Assembly: GCA_003996215.1 (NCBI GenBank)
Contig: QJPP01004069.1
Coordinates: 186,001 to 250,000, forward strand
Direction of reading: 5' to 3'
DNA from: Jaltomata sinuosa
Lineage: Eukaryota; Streptophyta; Magnoliopsida; Solanales; Solanaceae
Length of the DNA stretch: 64,000 bases
Shown in pieces: positions 32,889-44,255 of the stretch. Each line of letters opens with the position of its first letter. Within the stretch, counting starts at the first letter, position 1. The position numbers and the translations under genes were made by a program. A model generated the notes under the pieces. The model was not told where the DNA came from. It did not search any database and saw nothing but the letters and a program-made list of their open reading frames with translations.

Positions 32889-33800
32889 ATCAAAACTCCT
32901 AATCTTAGTAGGTGAAGTAGACCTAGTCCAATCTCGAACCACCTCAATCTTGGCTGGATTGACCATAATACAATCCTTAGACACAACATGCCACAAAAAT
33001 GCCATAGAATAAAGCCAAAACTCACACTTTGAAAACTTAGCATATGATTTTTCATCCCTCAATCTTTGGAGTACAATCCTCTAATATTTCACATGAGCTG
33101 CCTCATTCATGGAATACACCACGATGTCATCAATAAACACAATTACAAAGAAATCAAGGTACGATTAGAACACCTCATATATTAACTCTATAAATGCCAT
33201 CGAGGCATTAGTAAACCTAAAGGACATCACCAAGAACTCATAATGACCATATCGGGTCTTGAAAATTATCTTAGGGATATCCAATGCCCTAATCCTCAAC
33301 TTATGTTAACCCCACCTAAAGTCATTATTTGAAAACACCAAAGCACCCTAAAACTGATCAAATAAATCATCAATATACGGTAGAGGATACATATTCTTGA
33401 TTGTCACCTTGTTCAACTGCCTATAGTCAATTGGCATACGCATAGACCTATCTTCACAAACAACACCAGAGCACCCCAAGGAGAAACACTAGGTCTAATA
33501 AAACCCTTATGCAATAGATCCTGAAGCTGGACCTTCAATTCCTTTAACTCTGTGAGGGCCATCCCATATGGAGGGACAGAAATAGGCTTGGTTCCCGAGT
33601 CTAAATCAATAGCAAAATCAATATCCCTATCAAATGAACACCTGGAAGATCAATATCCCTATCAAATAAACACCTGGAATATCAGTAGGGAACATATTTT
33701 GAAACTCTCTCACCACTCTCACAGACTCCAAAGGAGGAGAGTCAGCACTAACGTCACACATATATGCCAAATATGAAAGGAACCCCTTCTCAACCATCTA
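32889..33800 (-). pseudogene. Ty3/gypsy reverse transcriptase, internally deleted
   Basis: Protein order: ELKELKVQLQDLLHKGFIRP and SVSP (33475-33545), MRMPIDYRQLNKVTIKNMYP, LPYIDDLFDQF, KTRYGHYEFLVMSF, then FVIVFIDDIVVYS (catalytic F-I-D-D, about 33120-33160) and RDEKSYAKFSKCEFWL, HVVSKDCIMVNPAKIEVVRD, TSPTKIRSF. Straight after KIRSF the reading enters integrase (GLPQTLGKF). The rest of the connection domain, all of RNase H and the integrase zinc region (normally well over 1 kb) are deleted with the frame kept. The N-terminal part also contains a 32-bp tandem duplication at 33617-33680. Several stops are present. Confidence 0.85.
33617..33680. repeat. 32-bp tandem duplication inside pol
   Basis: ATCAATATCCCTATCAAAT is followed by a second, almost identical 32-bp unit. 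Not a multiple of three, so it shifts the frame. Confidence 0.85.
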
Positions 33801-33902
33801 TTGAACCCAAAGAAAAGAAATAGCATTCTTAGGGTGTGAACCTTGAGTACCCTTCTACTCCAACCTTAGCAAACCAGGGATTACTAAAGTAACAGTCTTA
33901 AC

Positions 33903-34240
33903 TCAATAATCCACAATAGCATGATACGGAGAGAGCCAATCCATACCCAAAATAACATTAAAATCTACCATATAAAGGATGATCAAGTCTACCCAAGTAT
34001 CATTCCCCAATATAGTCACAACACAAGATCGATACACCCAATCCACCACTAAAGAATCACCTACTAGGGTAGAAATATGAATAGGCATAGCAAGGGACTC
34101 ACAAACCACACTAATACCCAAAGCAAAATATGCAAACATATATAAATAAATAGAACCAAGGTTAAATAATACAGAAGCAGGCTGATAGAAAACTAGGACT
34201 ATACCTGTAATAACTTTATAAAGGCCTCTACCTTGGGTCT
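33903..34240 (-). pseudogene. Ty3/gypsy retropepsin, catalytic Asp lost
   Basis: The minus strand reads QPASVLFNLGSIYLYMFAYF, then VVCESLAMPIHISTLVGDSL, VYRSCVVTILGNDTWVDLII and DFNVILGMDWLSPYHAIVDY. This is the pepsin-like protease of chromovirus gag-pol, which normally has L-F-D-x-G-S at the active site. Here it is LFNLGS, so the catalytic Asp is Asn. The GMDWL hallmark is intact. It joins gag at about 34240 and pol below 33903; a stop after VDY breaks the link. Confidence 0.85.
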
Positions 34241-35762
34241 ACCTAGTAAAGAATAACAATGCCCATGCTAGCCTCTAGGCTTAGTAACTCTACGACCACC
34301 ACTATGAGCCCCCCAGACTCCATCCCTAGCATTGTGAGAACCACCTCTACAACTTTGTGTACCTATTCTAGCCGGTGGCACCAGTGCCTGGTAGTTATGC
34401 ATCTGATGACCCTGCTGTAGATGACCCTACCCTTGCCTGGGGCACTCAATAATGAAATGACCAAGCTCTCCACACTCAAAGCACCCACTACCCAAACCAG
34501 GCTAGTGGAAATATCCAGATGAGCCTGAATGTTAATCGCAACAAGAAAACCAAGAAAAGAAACCTCTAGACATCTATCTCAATCTCTAACCACTATACCC
34601 AAAAAAAAACATCCACAGTCTATAATGCTGCCTGCACTGGTCTGCCCCACTGATAACGCTAACCTCTACCTGAGAATTTTTTGCCTCGAGATAATGACCC
34701 ATTAAAACCACCATAGTTATAAGCCATCTTACCATTACCTCCATAAGCATCATAATTAATGCCCTTAATATTCCTGGCAAGGTCCACTATCTACTGAAAG
34801 GTATGCCCAGTAGTCACTAACTGTGTTGTAGCCAAATAAAGTGGGGTAATCAATCCCATTAAATATTTCCTAATACGCTCCTCCTCTAATGGAATACTCA
34901 TTAAGGCATTCCTAGACAGGACATAGAATCTCGTCTTGTACTCGGTAACCGTCATGGTATCTTTTTCTAAGACATTAAACTTTTCCCTCAGACTCTCTCT
35001 CAAGATACAAGGCACATAATTCCAAAGGAAAGCCTAAAAAAATTTAGGCCCAAGACATATGAGACAAAAATCTTGGTCTTCACCCAAGATAAGATCTCCA
35101 CCGCTGCTTCACTACTCTACCATCTAAAAATTAGTATAATATACACCATGAGATTCTACCAACCCAAGGTTATACATACTCTCATAACAACTGATCAAGA
35201 ACGCATCTGCATCCTCCTTAAGGGCCCTAGTGAACTTGGGAGGCCTCAATATCACAAATCTGCTAAACATCTTCTGTTGCTTGACTGTTATCACTAGCAT
35301 TGCCATAAATGGCAGAGCAATAAGTCTAACTTGTAAGGCATCAATACAAGGAGCCACAACAGCATACTATGCTCCAGGATTCTGAAAACCCTGAATTGGC
35401 ACCCTCTCTGGAGGATAAACCCGATCTCTAGACTGTGATCATCATGAGTGACAAGTAAAACCCTTCATCTGAGCCATACCCTCTAAGAGATTCAGAATCC
35501 AAACCATAGTATCTTGCAAAACTAAGGTGGCTACCAAACTCGATGAAACCTGAGCTGGCCTTGCATTCTCTGGATAATAAGCATCATCCTCAAACTCAAT
35601 CTCTAGCTTAGGAGATGCTGCCTTGACACATCTTCTAACTAGTTCTTCACCACATGCTCTATCTCTACTATGGCCTCTATCCTTGCCCCGACCCTGAACT
35701 GGAGCTCTAGCAGTGGGTGCAAGCACATAATTATTAGTAGCAGTTGACCTCATTCTTACCAT
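34241..35762 (-). pseudogene. Ty3/gypsy gag (second copy of first family)
   Basis: Starts at the ATG complement 35760-35762: MVRMRSTATNNYVLAPTA, a GRGKDRGHSRDRAC basic segment, ASPKLEIEFEDDAYYPENA and LATLVLQDTMVWIL by homology. The capsid is at 34791-35330, with MPCILRESLREKFNVL, MTVTEYKTRFYVLSRNALMS and RKYLMGLITPLYLATTQLV. The zinc knuckle at 34442-34483 is intact (CFECGELGHFIIEC, all four ligands), unlike the first copy at 41-82. The frame is broken several times (35441, 35016, 34790). It is preceded by a duplicated gag start and two primer sites. Confidence 0.87.
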
Positions 35763-35948
35763 TTATGAGAGAGTGAAACAAAATTTTAAAATTCAGGGAG
35801 TGAACAAGTCGCACAATATGGGATCAAAGAATAGAATCTTCCTAAGAATGTCCTATAGCCTTCCAAAGATAGGTATTAAGGTCATTGTAATAATTTGTGA
35901 GACTCTACTAGATACTTGGTCTAGTACTCATGAGACTAGTGAACCTAG

Positions 35949-35963
35949 CTCTCTGATACCAAC
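35949..35963 (-). promoter_or_regulatory. Inner (duplicate) tRNA-Met primer-binding site
   Basis: The minus strand reads GTTGGTATCAGAGAG, followed by an altered LTR end (GTGATA instead of GTGACA). Confidence 0.7.
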
Positions 35964-36046
35964 TTATCACAATCCAAATATAAAAGGTTACGGTGGCACC
36001 TACCCAAACTCAACCACGATAGTTAAGCCAAACTCAACCCAATAGG

Positions 36047-36442
36047 CTGTGCTCCAAGAGTTTAAAAACCCTAAACTTGAACCCTCTCTGGAGGCTGAAC
36101 CCCATCTCTATTCTGTGATCCATCAGGAGTGACTGGCAAAACCCTTATTTGAGCCATACCCTCCAAGAAACTCAAAATCCAGACTATAGTATCCTGCAAT
36201 ACTATGGTGGCTACAAAACCCGATGGAACCTGAGTTGGCCCTACATCCTCTGGTTGATAAGGATCATCCTCAAACTCAATCTCTAGCTCAGGAGATGCTA
36301 CCCTGATATGTCCTCTAACTGGTGCTGCACCATATGCTCTACCTCTACCATGGCCTCGACCCCTGCCCTGACACTGAACTGGAGCCCTAGTAGTGGGTAA
36401 AGGCACACCTTTATTAGTAGCATTTGACCTTGTTATCACCAT
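36047..36442 (-). pseudogene. Duplicated gag N-terminus (second copy)
   Basis: From the ATG complement 36440-36442 a 123-codon open frame reads MVITRSNATNKGVPLPTTRA, GRGRGHGRGRAYGAAPVRGH, ASPELEIEFEDDPYQPEDVG, LQDTIVWILSFLEGMAQ and VTPDGSQNRDGVQPPERVQV. It is the best-preserved version of this gag start in the window and is closest to the LTR. It ends where the duplicated LTR tip begins, so it lacks capsid and zinc knuckle. A short Gly/Arg-rich, acidic-tailed protein could be read from it in principle, but there is no sign of use. Confidence 0.75.
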
Positions 36443-36626
36443 ATGTGAGAGAAGGAAACAAAAGTTTAAAATTCAGAGAGTGAACAAGTCGCACTATATG
36501 GGATCAAAGAATAGAATCTCCCTAAGAATGTCCCATAGCCTTTCGAATATAGGTACGAATAACATTGTACCAATCTATGAGACTCTACTAGATACTTTCT
36601 CTTGTACTCATGAGATTGGTGATAGT

Positions 36627-36641
36627 GCTCTGATACCAACT
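36627..36641 (-). promoter_or_regulatory. Outer tRNA-Met primer-binding site
   Basis: The minus strand reads GTTGGTATCAGAGC beside the LTR start TGTCACGATCC at 36642; matches the consensus exactly. Confidence 0.88.
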
Positions 36642-38797
36642 TGTCACGATCCAAAAATAAAGGGTTGTGGTGGCACCTACCCAAACCCATCCATGGTAGG
36701 TAAGCCAAATTCAATATTCAATTAAATCAAGTAAAGGGAAAGGAAAATAACATCAATAAAATAACTATGATTATCCCCAAAATTGCAAGTAAATAGTACA
36801 TCATGAATCCCAAGACTCAGTTATCATAAGTACAAGAGCGACCTCTAAATCCAAAAGTCAAAACTGAGAACAAATTTTCTAATAGTAGAAGAGATAGAAA
36901 TGAAAGATAGATGAAGTTGGGACAGACTCCTAACTCAGGAGCCCACCACAACTTTGAAGATAGAAACACTACACGATCTTTAGCCACAGGGTTTTCTCGT
37001 ACTAGGATCTGCATCAGAAGGATGCAGAAAGATAAGAGTAAGTATGGTCCACTTGTACTCAGTAGGCATCATAAGTCAACTGAGCTTAAGCAATTATTAT
37101 ATCGAATATAGAATACTAAAATAATCCTACATACAGAAAAGTCTCACCAGTTTAATATCAATAATAACATAGTATAACCCAATCAAAACAACAATCTAAA
37201 TAATAATGAAATGCAATGATATGAGATGAAATACAATGGTCAATGACTATCAATATGCACCTCCTCTAGCGATTTGCTGCAAAGGTAGGAACCATGAGGG
37301 ATTCACTAGATCTATATATCCTGCCTAGACTCAAACTGGGACTTTTAAGTATCATTCTCAAACTCAAATCGTGACTAAAATCAATTTCAATTACCCAGAC
37401 TCGAATTGGGATTTCAATAAGTCTTGCCCGAACTTATACCAAAACTAAAATCAATATTTTCTTTCATCAATTCTTTTCAAATCTAGTATTTCTATGTACG
37501 ATGAAATGAGTGATTATGCATGAACAAAAGTAAAGGTAATTCAGATATAACAGATATATCCTTAATTTCTAAATCATAAAAAAATCATGAACACAGGCTA
37601 CAAGCCTCAATATCAAGTCAGGAATCTATGTCCTAGTTAACCACAACAGTATATGTCCCAAATCTGGGCATCACAATAATGATACATCTGTTAACACTAA
37701 AATCCAAGAATTTACCCAACCTATAGCATACTTTACATGATAAGTCCCTATCCAAGTAAATTCCAGAGAAAGTTAAGCCCTCACAGGTCAATGTCATTGC
37801 GCTCCATTAGCACCAATAGCACTAGCACTAGCATCACTCGACCAATGCAATATCGCTCTACACGAACACAAGTCTCTGCACTATTGGGCTAAAGTCACGC
37901 GATCACACTGATACCAAGCACCAACAAAACTAGCAATTTCAAAAACGTATTTTTGCACTTGGAACTCACTCGGAATCCTATAAACACAAAAAAATATATG
38001 CTACTAGACTAGAAAGGATATTTTGGACTCAATAGAATTGATGGATTTACCAACAAAGGCCGTTATCAATGAATATTGACCAAAGTCAATATTAGGCTGT
38101 CTTTCTGACTTTCCAACCAACTACTCTAAATGCAACCAAACACCTTAGGACCCAAACCAACCGTGTTACTAGCCCAACAATAGGATTCCAGAGCTAATGA
38201 AACTGGTGGAATTCCAATACGATAGATAAATATTCAAATATCGACAAAAGTTAACCATATTAACTTTAAAACTTTCCAAAGTGAAAAACCCGCCTAAAAC
38301 CCAATGGAACACCTTGAGAACCATTCCATCCACCCCCACAGATTACAAATAGCATAATACAACTACGAGAAGGGTCAAAATAGTCAAAATACATGAAAAT
38401 CCAAAATTCACCATAGGGGTATTTACAAATCAGATTGGATTCATTTGGAGGCTCTTCAAAAGGGTAAAGCGCCAGTTTGACTTTCAAAACATTATTTAAG
38501 GGAAGTTGAGGTTTGTTAACACTCCTTTCGTATTTATGTGCTAGTTGTCTATATAGGGAGTAATGGAGATTTAAAGGTCCTATATAGGTGAGATAACAAG
38601 CATCCATGCGAGTACTGATACTACGTGAAGGGATAAAATGAATTGGTTAACTATTTTGGACTATTTTCCTGATTTACAAGCATGATTGTTGTGAAATGTT
38701 TATAAAAATGACTTATAATGCATTCTAGTTAATATTTTACTCCTCCTTTATAGTTTGAGTTGTATCATGATAATAATGGGTGAAAATTGAGATTCCT
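36642..38797 (-). mobile_element. 5' LTR-type sequence, second copy, left part
   Basis: Parallel to 2248-5180. A deletion of about 720 bp at about 37778 (relative to 3400-4120 of the first copy) removes part of the leader side and half of the palindrome cluster (remnant about 37785-37930). Interrupted at 38797 by the 8.2-kb element; continues at 47034. Confidence 0.7.
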
Positions 38798-41564
38798 TGT
38801 TATGCTCTGAGCTTACACCCTGGATGTTATATGGTGCTTAGAGTCACAAGTGATCCTAAGCTAACCCATGACCTGGCATACTGCGGAGATATAGACTAAA
38901 AGATAATGCAAAAGTTGAAATATGTCGAACTCTTGAAAGACATATTATAACAAAATGAACTTTCATAAACTGAGATACAATAGTAAATGAAAACTGATAC
39001 AATTAACTGACTGACTGTCTGTGAAGCCTCTATTAACATTGACTACAGTTAGCTGGGACATGACCCCCAACTATCTTACATCAATGTACAACAACTGAGA
39101 ATAAACTGATATGACTACTACTGACTGGAGTTCCCGAATAAGGAGAACTCATCCCCTGCTAATTAGAAGTTGCGATCTGTCTGACCATGATCCTGGGAGA
39201 TAGCGCTAAAACCTATATTATAAAATGATATAGCACAAGAAATGTATACGGTCAGTACTTTGAATGTACTGAGCATGTGAGATAATACACTAACTGTAAA
39301 TCATGAGAAAACATGTATACTGAAAGCATGGTTGAAAACTAGACTAAGTATAACGCCTGAAGTGCATAAGTCAAAACTGTAAAATATAAGCTCTTTTACT
39401 GAAGAGGGTGTAAATCATGTTTCAAAACTGTAACAGTGAGATCATGATGTTTAAAGATAAGTAAAACTGTTACTTGGGATTCCACGGTCTAAAAATATAA
39501 AGTATGTCTGAAAATCATGGAATAGTTCAACTGATCTGAAAGTCATAAGCCGTGCTAAAAGTCATGTTTAAAGTAAATCCTTAGGGTAGTTTCTTCTACT
39601 GAGCATGCTGAAAATACTGATATAGTATATTGAATGCAAGCTGAAAGGTATAGGCTAATGCAATGACCAAGTATATAAACATGCAATTATATAATACTGA
39701 ACTGAACTGAATAACTAAATACAAGGTCATGCAATAATGAATATGAACTGTGGGAACTACTATTAATCAACATACCCCAAGTTGAGCTAACTATGGGTCC
39801 AACCTGTAACCCTGGATGGAAGGGTGTTCATACCTTGCCAAAGGTACAAACAAATCTAACGGGGATCCACTAAACTGATGTCCACAAGGGACAAGGGTGT
39901 CTAGCCTAATCTGACAGTTGACCCCTTTGATACCTATGGTGGCGCCGTAGTTCTGAGACTTAGGGACTACTACTAAAGTCCTCAGCCTAATATGATAGTT
40001 GATTCCCTTGGTCCGCTCGGTGCTAAGCCTACTCCCAACTGAATATAAAACAATGAATGCAACTGAAATACTGAATAGCTCAAATATACTGATGTTCTGA
40101 GAATGCAAAATATTACTGAGGCTGAAGCATTCTAATCATGTAATTCTGACTGACTGAGTGCCTGACTAATAATTCATAAGAACGGTTTGTATCATGTAAT
40201 ATATCTGAATGTCAAAATTGTTCATATTTAAAACATATTTTGAAGATCATATTGAAGGTAGGCTGAAGCCTGCTAAATCATGCATAGTTCTTTTGTATTT
40301 AAAAAAACTGAACTGATGTTATTTGGAATCAAGAATAGTTGTCTGGAAGCCAAAATCCATAGGTAAAATCATCTTGAGGAAACTTAATCTTGTTTAGACT
40401 GAATGTTGATAAGCAGAACTAAATTCTGAAGGGAGAGCTAAATTAGGAGAAGTTTAAAGATAACCTGTAGACTGAAATGGGATAATTTCATGCTTAAAAT
40501 TGAATGCTAGTAATCTAGGTTAAATTCTGAACAAAACCAATTCTCATGAAAATACTACAATTTCAGGCTAAATTCTTGATTTCTTAAGTTCTTGTAAAAT
40601 CTCATGCAAATCACTGAAAACATGGTAAGAATCTTCTAAATTAAGATATAAGTCATGTTGAAATCATAAGGACTGAGTTCTATAAAATTTAGCATGATCA
40701 GGTAAGAACCCTAGTTTCTAACATCATGAAGTTTGAAATAGAAGACTGAGGTTTTAGGCATAAGGGTGAACTAAACCCTTACTGAATACCCGCATACCTA
40801 GTGCATGATAATCCCTGAAGAGAACATGAAGTTTGAAGTTTGATGGAGAAAGCCCTATGTATTAAATTTAGAGAAGAGCGTTCTTTTCTTCTTTGAAACT
40901 GACTTGAGAGAAAGAGTGAGGAAGACTGAAATGTTTTAAGGTTTAGACTTAATAAAAAAGGCCTAGAACTATATATAGTCGGAGCTGACATAAGAAAGAA
41001 AGGCCTAAAATACCCTTGAGGAGTAAAATTAAAAACTGCTGAAAAATTCGTGACTCAGCTTCCACGGATGGGAACCATGATCCGTGGATGCTTCCACGGC
41101 CTATGAGACCCTGTCATGGTTCCTGGGCCAGTCATGCTGCAGGTATGAGTTCCACAATATAGGATCATGACTCGTGAAACCATCCACAGTTTGTGGAACC
41201 CTATCGTGGTTCCTAAGGGATTGATGACCCTTAGGTCTGAGATTCATGATGCCCGCCCACAATTCGTAGATCTTTCTATGGACCATAGTTGTTGGTCGTG
41301 GTTTCTTGGAAACTACTGGGCCTCAGGTATGACTTCCACGAGTGAAGTCCATGACTCGTGGATTGTTCCATGGTTCGTGGTTCCAACTCATGAACTGGGC
41401 CCAAAATGACTAGTCTCTGTCTGAGTTCTACGGAGGCTTTCCATGACCCGTGGATTATTCCATGATCCATGGAAAGTCATCTGTGGTTCCAGTTGAGACT
41501 TGGAAAAAATTTATTTCTGGATTTTCTGAGCTGGGTCTAGGCTTGGAAGTTCTAGGGTGTTACA
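38798..41564 (-). repeat. 3' LTR of the 8.2-kb element
   Basis: 2767 bp, rich in CTGA/TCAG runs. A TATA-like CTATATATAG lies at 40969-40978, with a palindrome cluster on its upstream (higher-coordinate) side. Confidence 0.88.
41045..41500. repeat. Palindrome cluster in 3' LTR, core CCACGG-CCGTGG
   Basis: A dozen imperfect copies such as CCATGATCCGTGG, CCATGGTTCGTGG, CCATGACCCGTGG and CCATGATCCATGG, about 70-530 bp upstream of the TATA-like box on the minus strand. Confidence 0.85.
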
Positions 41565-41580
41565 ATATCTCCCCCTTGGG
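41565..41580 (-). promoter_or_regulatory. Polypurine tract
   Basis: The minus strand reads CCAAGGGGGAGATAT immediately before the LTR start. Confidence 0.85.
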
Positions 41581-44238
41581 ATCATTCATCCTTAAATGAA
41601 GACCAAACAAGTTGAGCTTCAAAGGAAAGAGTTGCAATCCCTACCAGCTGAGTATTAAAAGTTGGAGTACTGACATGATAACTGATTCTGACTGGAATAT
41701 GAACTGAGTTGGGTTCGTGAGGCATATATGTATACTGATAGCATAAGAATATTGATAGGACATAAAACTGAATGTCCAACATGATAATTGGTGTAGAGTG
41801 AGAGTAGGGACTTAGATGAAACTCATAAAGAATGAGCGCATTCTTAGAAATCATAGTTAGCTGAAAGGAACATAAAACTGAGAGGAATAACTATACGAGA
41901 AGACTATTCTCTTCTAAACTGAACTTACTAGCATGGACTGAACTGAGCGTAGGGCCTTCTGGCCTTAGGAATGATTAGTGGAAGGTATGAACTGATCTGA
42001 TGTGAGGAGTCTACTATCTTGCTATCTAAAGCTACTGGACAAAAGGTATGAGCACCCTGGGCAGGGATTAATAACAAGACTATTCCTGCCTTAGACAATA
42101 CGGTTGACAACTTTTAAGCTTAGGAACACCCCTTTAAGCTACACCAACTTCTCAGAATAGCACACTTACCATTTGCAACTAAAATTTTCACCAGTGCATA
42201 TATAGATTCTGAGGTCTGAGCCTAACTATCTTCTTTCAACATGTTCAAGCCTATCTCGACTAAATCTCTTGCATCTAGAGTTATATCTCAAGAATGATAT
42301 TCCTTCTTGTCATGAAAACCCACTAACCTTGAACTCTAATCAATGAGTCACTAGTTGAACAAAGCAAAGTCCCTCATCTATTTCATCATGATATTCAAGC
42401 CTACTACTATGATCATCTTATGTCCTTTTTAGAGTTGTGACTATCTGAGGCTTCTATCCTCTTCCCTATCATATGTAGAAGCTGAAACTTCAAGAACTTC
42501 TATAAGAAGGGATATTCTAAAAACAGGAAAATCTAGTACTTCCCATCTAGGCTACTACTTAGATTTCTCCACTAACAACTGTGAAAACATAACCCAAGAT
42601 CACTTAAGGAATGGAGTGGGAGCATGAGCATCACAAATAAAGGTATACTGATCGGTCTTGACTTATACTTAGCATGATGTATTCACTCAAGGTGAGGTAT
42701 GAAAAGTCAAGTTCAAAGGCCTGAGTGTCTCATATATTGGACATGTGAAGCATGGTTAGAGTACAGAAGCATAAGCATGAACTATCCAAGAAGTCTGGTC
42801 TGAGCATTTACATGATGTAGCATGATTTCATTAGCCACTAAGGCGTATTTTGAGGGCTAAACTGAGTACATAGAATGGACCATACTGTGAGACATGAGTT
42901 TACATATATAACAAATCTCATGGCATGAAGCTGGGATTCATAGAATCGGAGAGAAAGACTGGAATCGCTATCTGGAGCAATTTCTGTTTATTCTAGGAGT
43001 TGAGTATGGATATGAATCTGTATGCAGTGCATGAGCATAGTTCCATCTTGACTGAAGTACTACGAAATTTGCTGGAATAAGAGTGGATCGATATCCTATC
43101 ATAGCCCTCTCTAGAATTCTATACTAGTTCAGTTGCAAGACTCGAATTGGTTCTTCATTTTATTATCTCCCCCTTAGCTCAAATGTCACCCTTCTAAGTC
43201 TATAGATCTCTCTCCCAAACTAGGCTATAATCAATTAACTCTTGTAAGGTCGAGGTATCACTGTACTCCTAGGTGCTAAACTCTCCCTGATAGGCCATAA
43301 CTGAAAGATGCTAAACCCTTGCTAGATCTTCTTTTGAGACATCTCTTAATTTCCTCTTTACCCTTAAGGCTATCACTAGAGGACTCATACTCTTACTTGC
43401 GTACCTAACCACTTCTTCTAACACTTAGCAATCTGACTTTTACTTCTTTGTCTACTAACATTGCCTCTCTAAGTTCACATCCACCAAAATCAACTGGATT
43501 AAAATAACGCTGAGGGACTCAACATTATCTATCTATAATCTCCTAAATATCATGCAACAACATACTACTCTGGGTACACATCTACCTTTCTAAGTCTTTT
43601 GGTTCTCCTCTTTTTCTCGTGACTTAGTCACAATTTACCAATTCGTCTTGGGGTCACATATACATCTTATAGCTACTATAATTTTGAATCCATACACCTA
43701 GTTATAGGGTCATTCTATTACTTATGGCCCATAACATCTCAATTCACACTAACTTTTGAGTGACTATACTACCCATGCACTTAAAGAACCATACCTTTTT
43801 GGCTAAGGTGCCATCCATAGTAAAGTTTATGGAAGAGGGTCTGAGAGAACATCCTATCGTAGGCTCAACTGCAGGAGTGGAAAATGGAACATGCTTTTGA
43901 ATCAATAGACTTAATGCACTTGTGGCTCCTCTCAAGCCCTTGTGTAGTCTATTAACTTTCTGATGGCTCTATCTTAGAGCATCTTACTAATAGGAATCTG
44001 AATAATATTGTTTCCTCCACCTCAAAGATGAGGCATGGTTAGAGAAATTGGGTTAACACTCGAATCTATATAAGTTGCTTAAGGAACAACTCTACTGCAT
44101 GACCTGGAGTATGAAAGAAGGGAAACATTTCCTAAATACCTTGTAGCCTCCTGATTATAAGTGTGGTGTACAACACACCCATAAGCAAGACTCTACTAGA
44201 CACGGCTCTACAGAAACCCAAGGACACTTGAACTTTGT
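41581..44238 (-). other. Internal region of the 8.2-kb element, non-coding
   Basis: No domain, zinc knuckle or RT motif in any frame; open frames are short. Confidence 0.75.
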
Positions 44239-44255
44239 ACTCTGATACCAAGTTT
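44239..44255 (-). promoter_or_regulatory. tRNA-Met primer-binding site
   Basis: The minus strand reads CTTGGTATCAGAGTA two bases from the LTR end (TGTCACACCCC, plus strand). Confidence 0.88.

Larger units (their letters stand above)
35365..36720 (-). repeat. Tandem duplication of LTR tip, primer site, leader and gag start (second copy)
   Basis: The same two-unit arrangement as at 974-2325, period about 680 bp. The inner unit has a primer site at 35949-35963 and an LTR tip from 35965 to about 36044; the outer unit has a primer site at 36627-36641. Confidence 0.8.
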
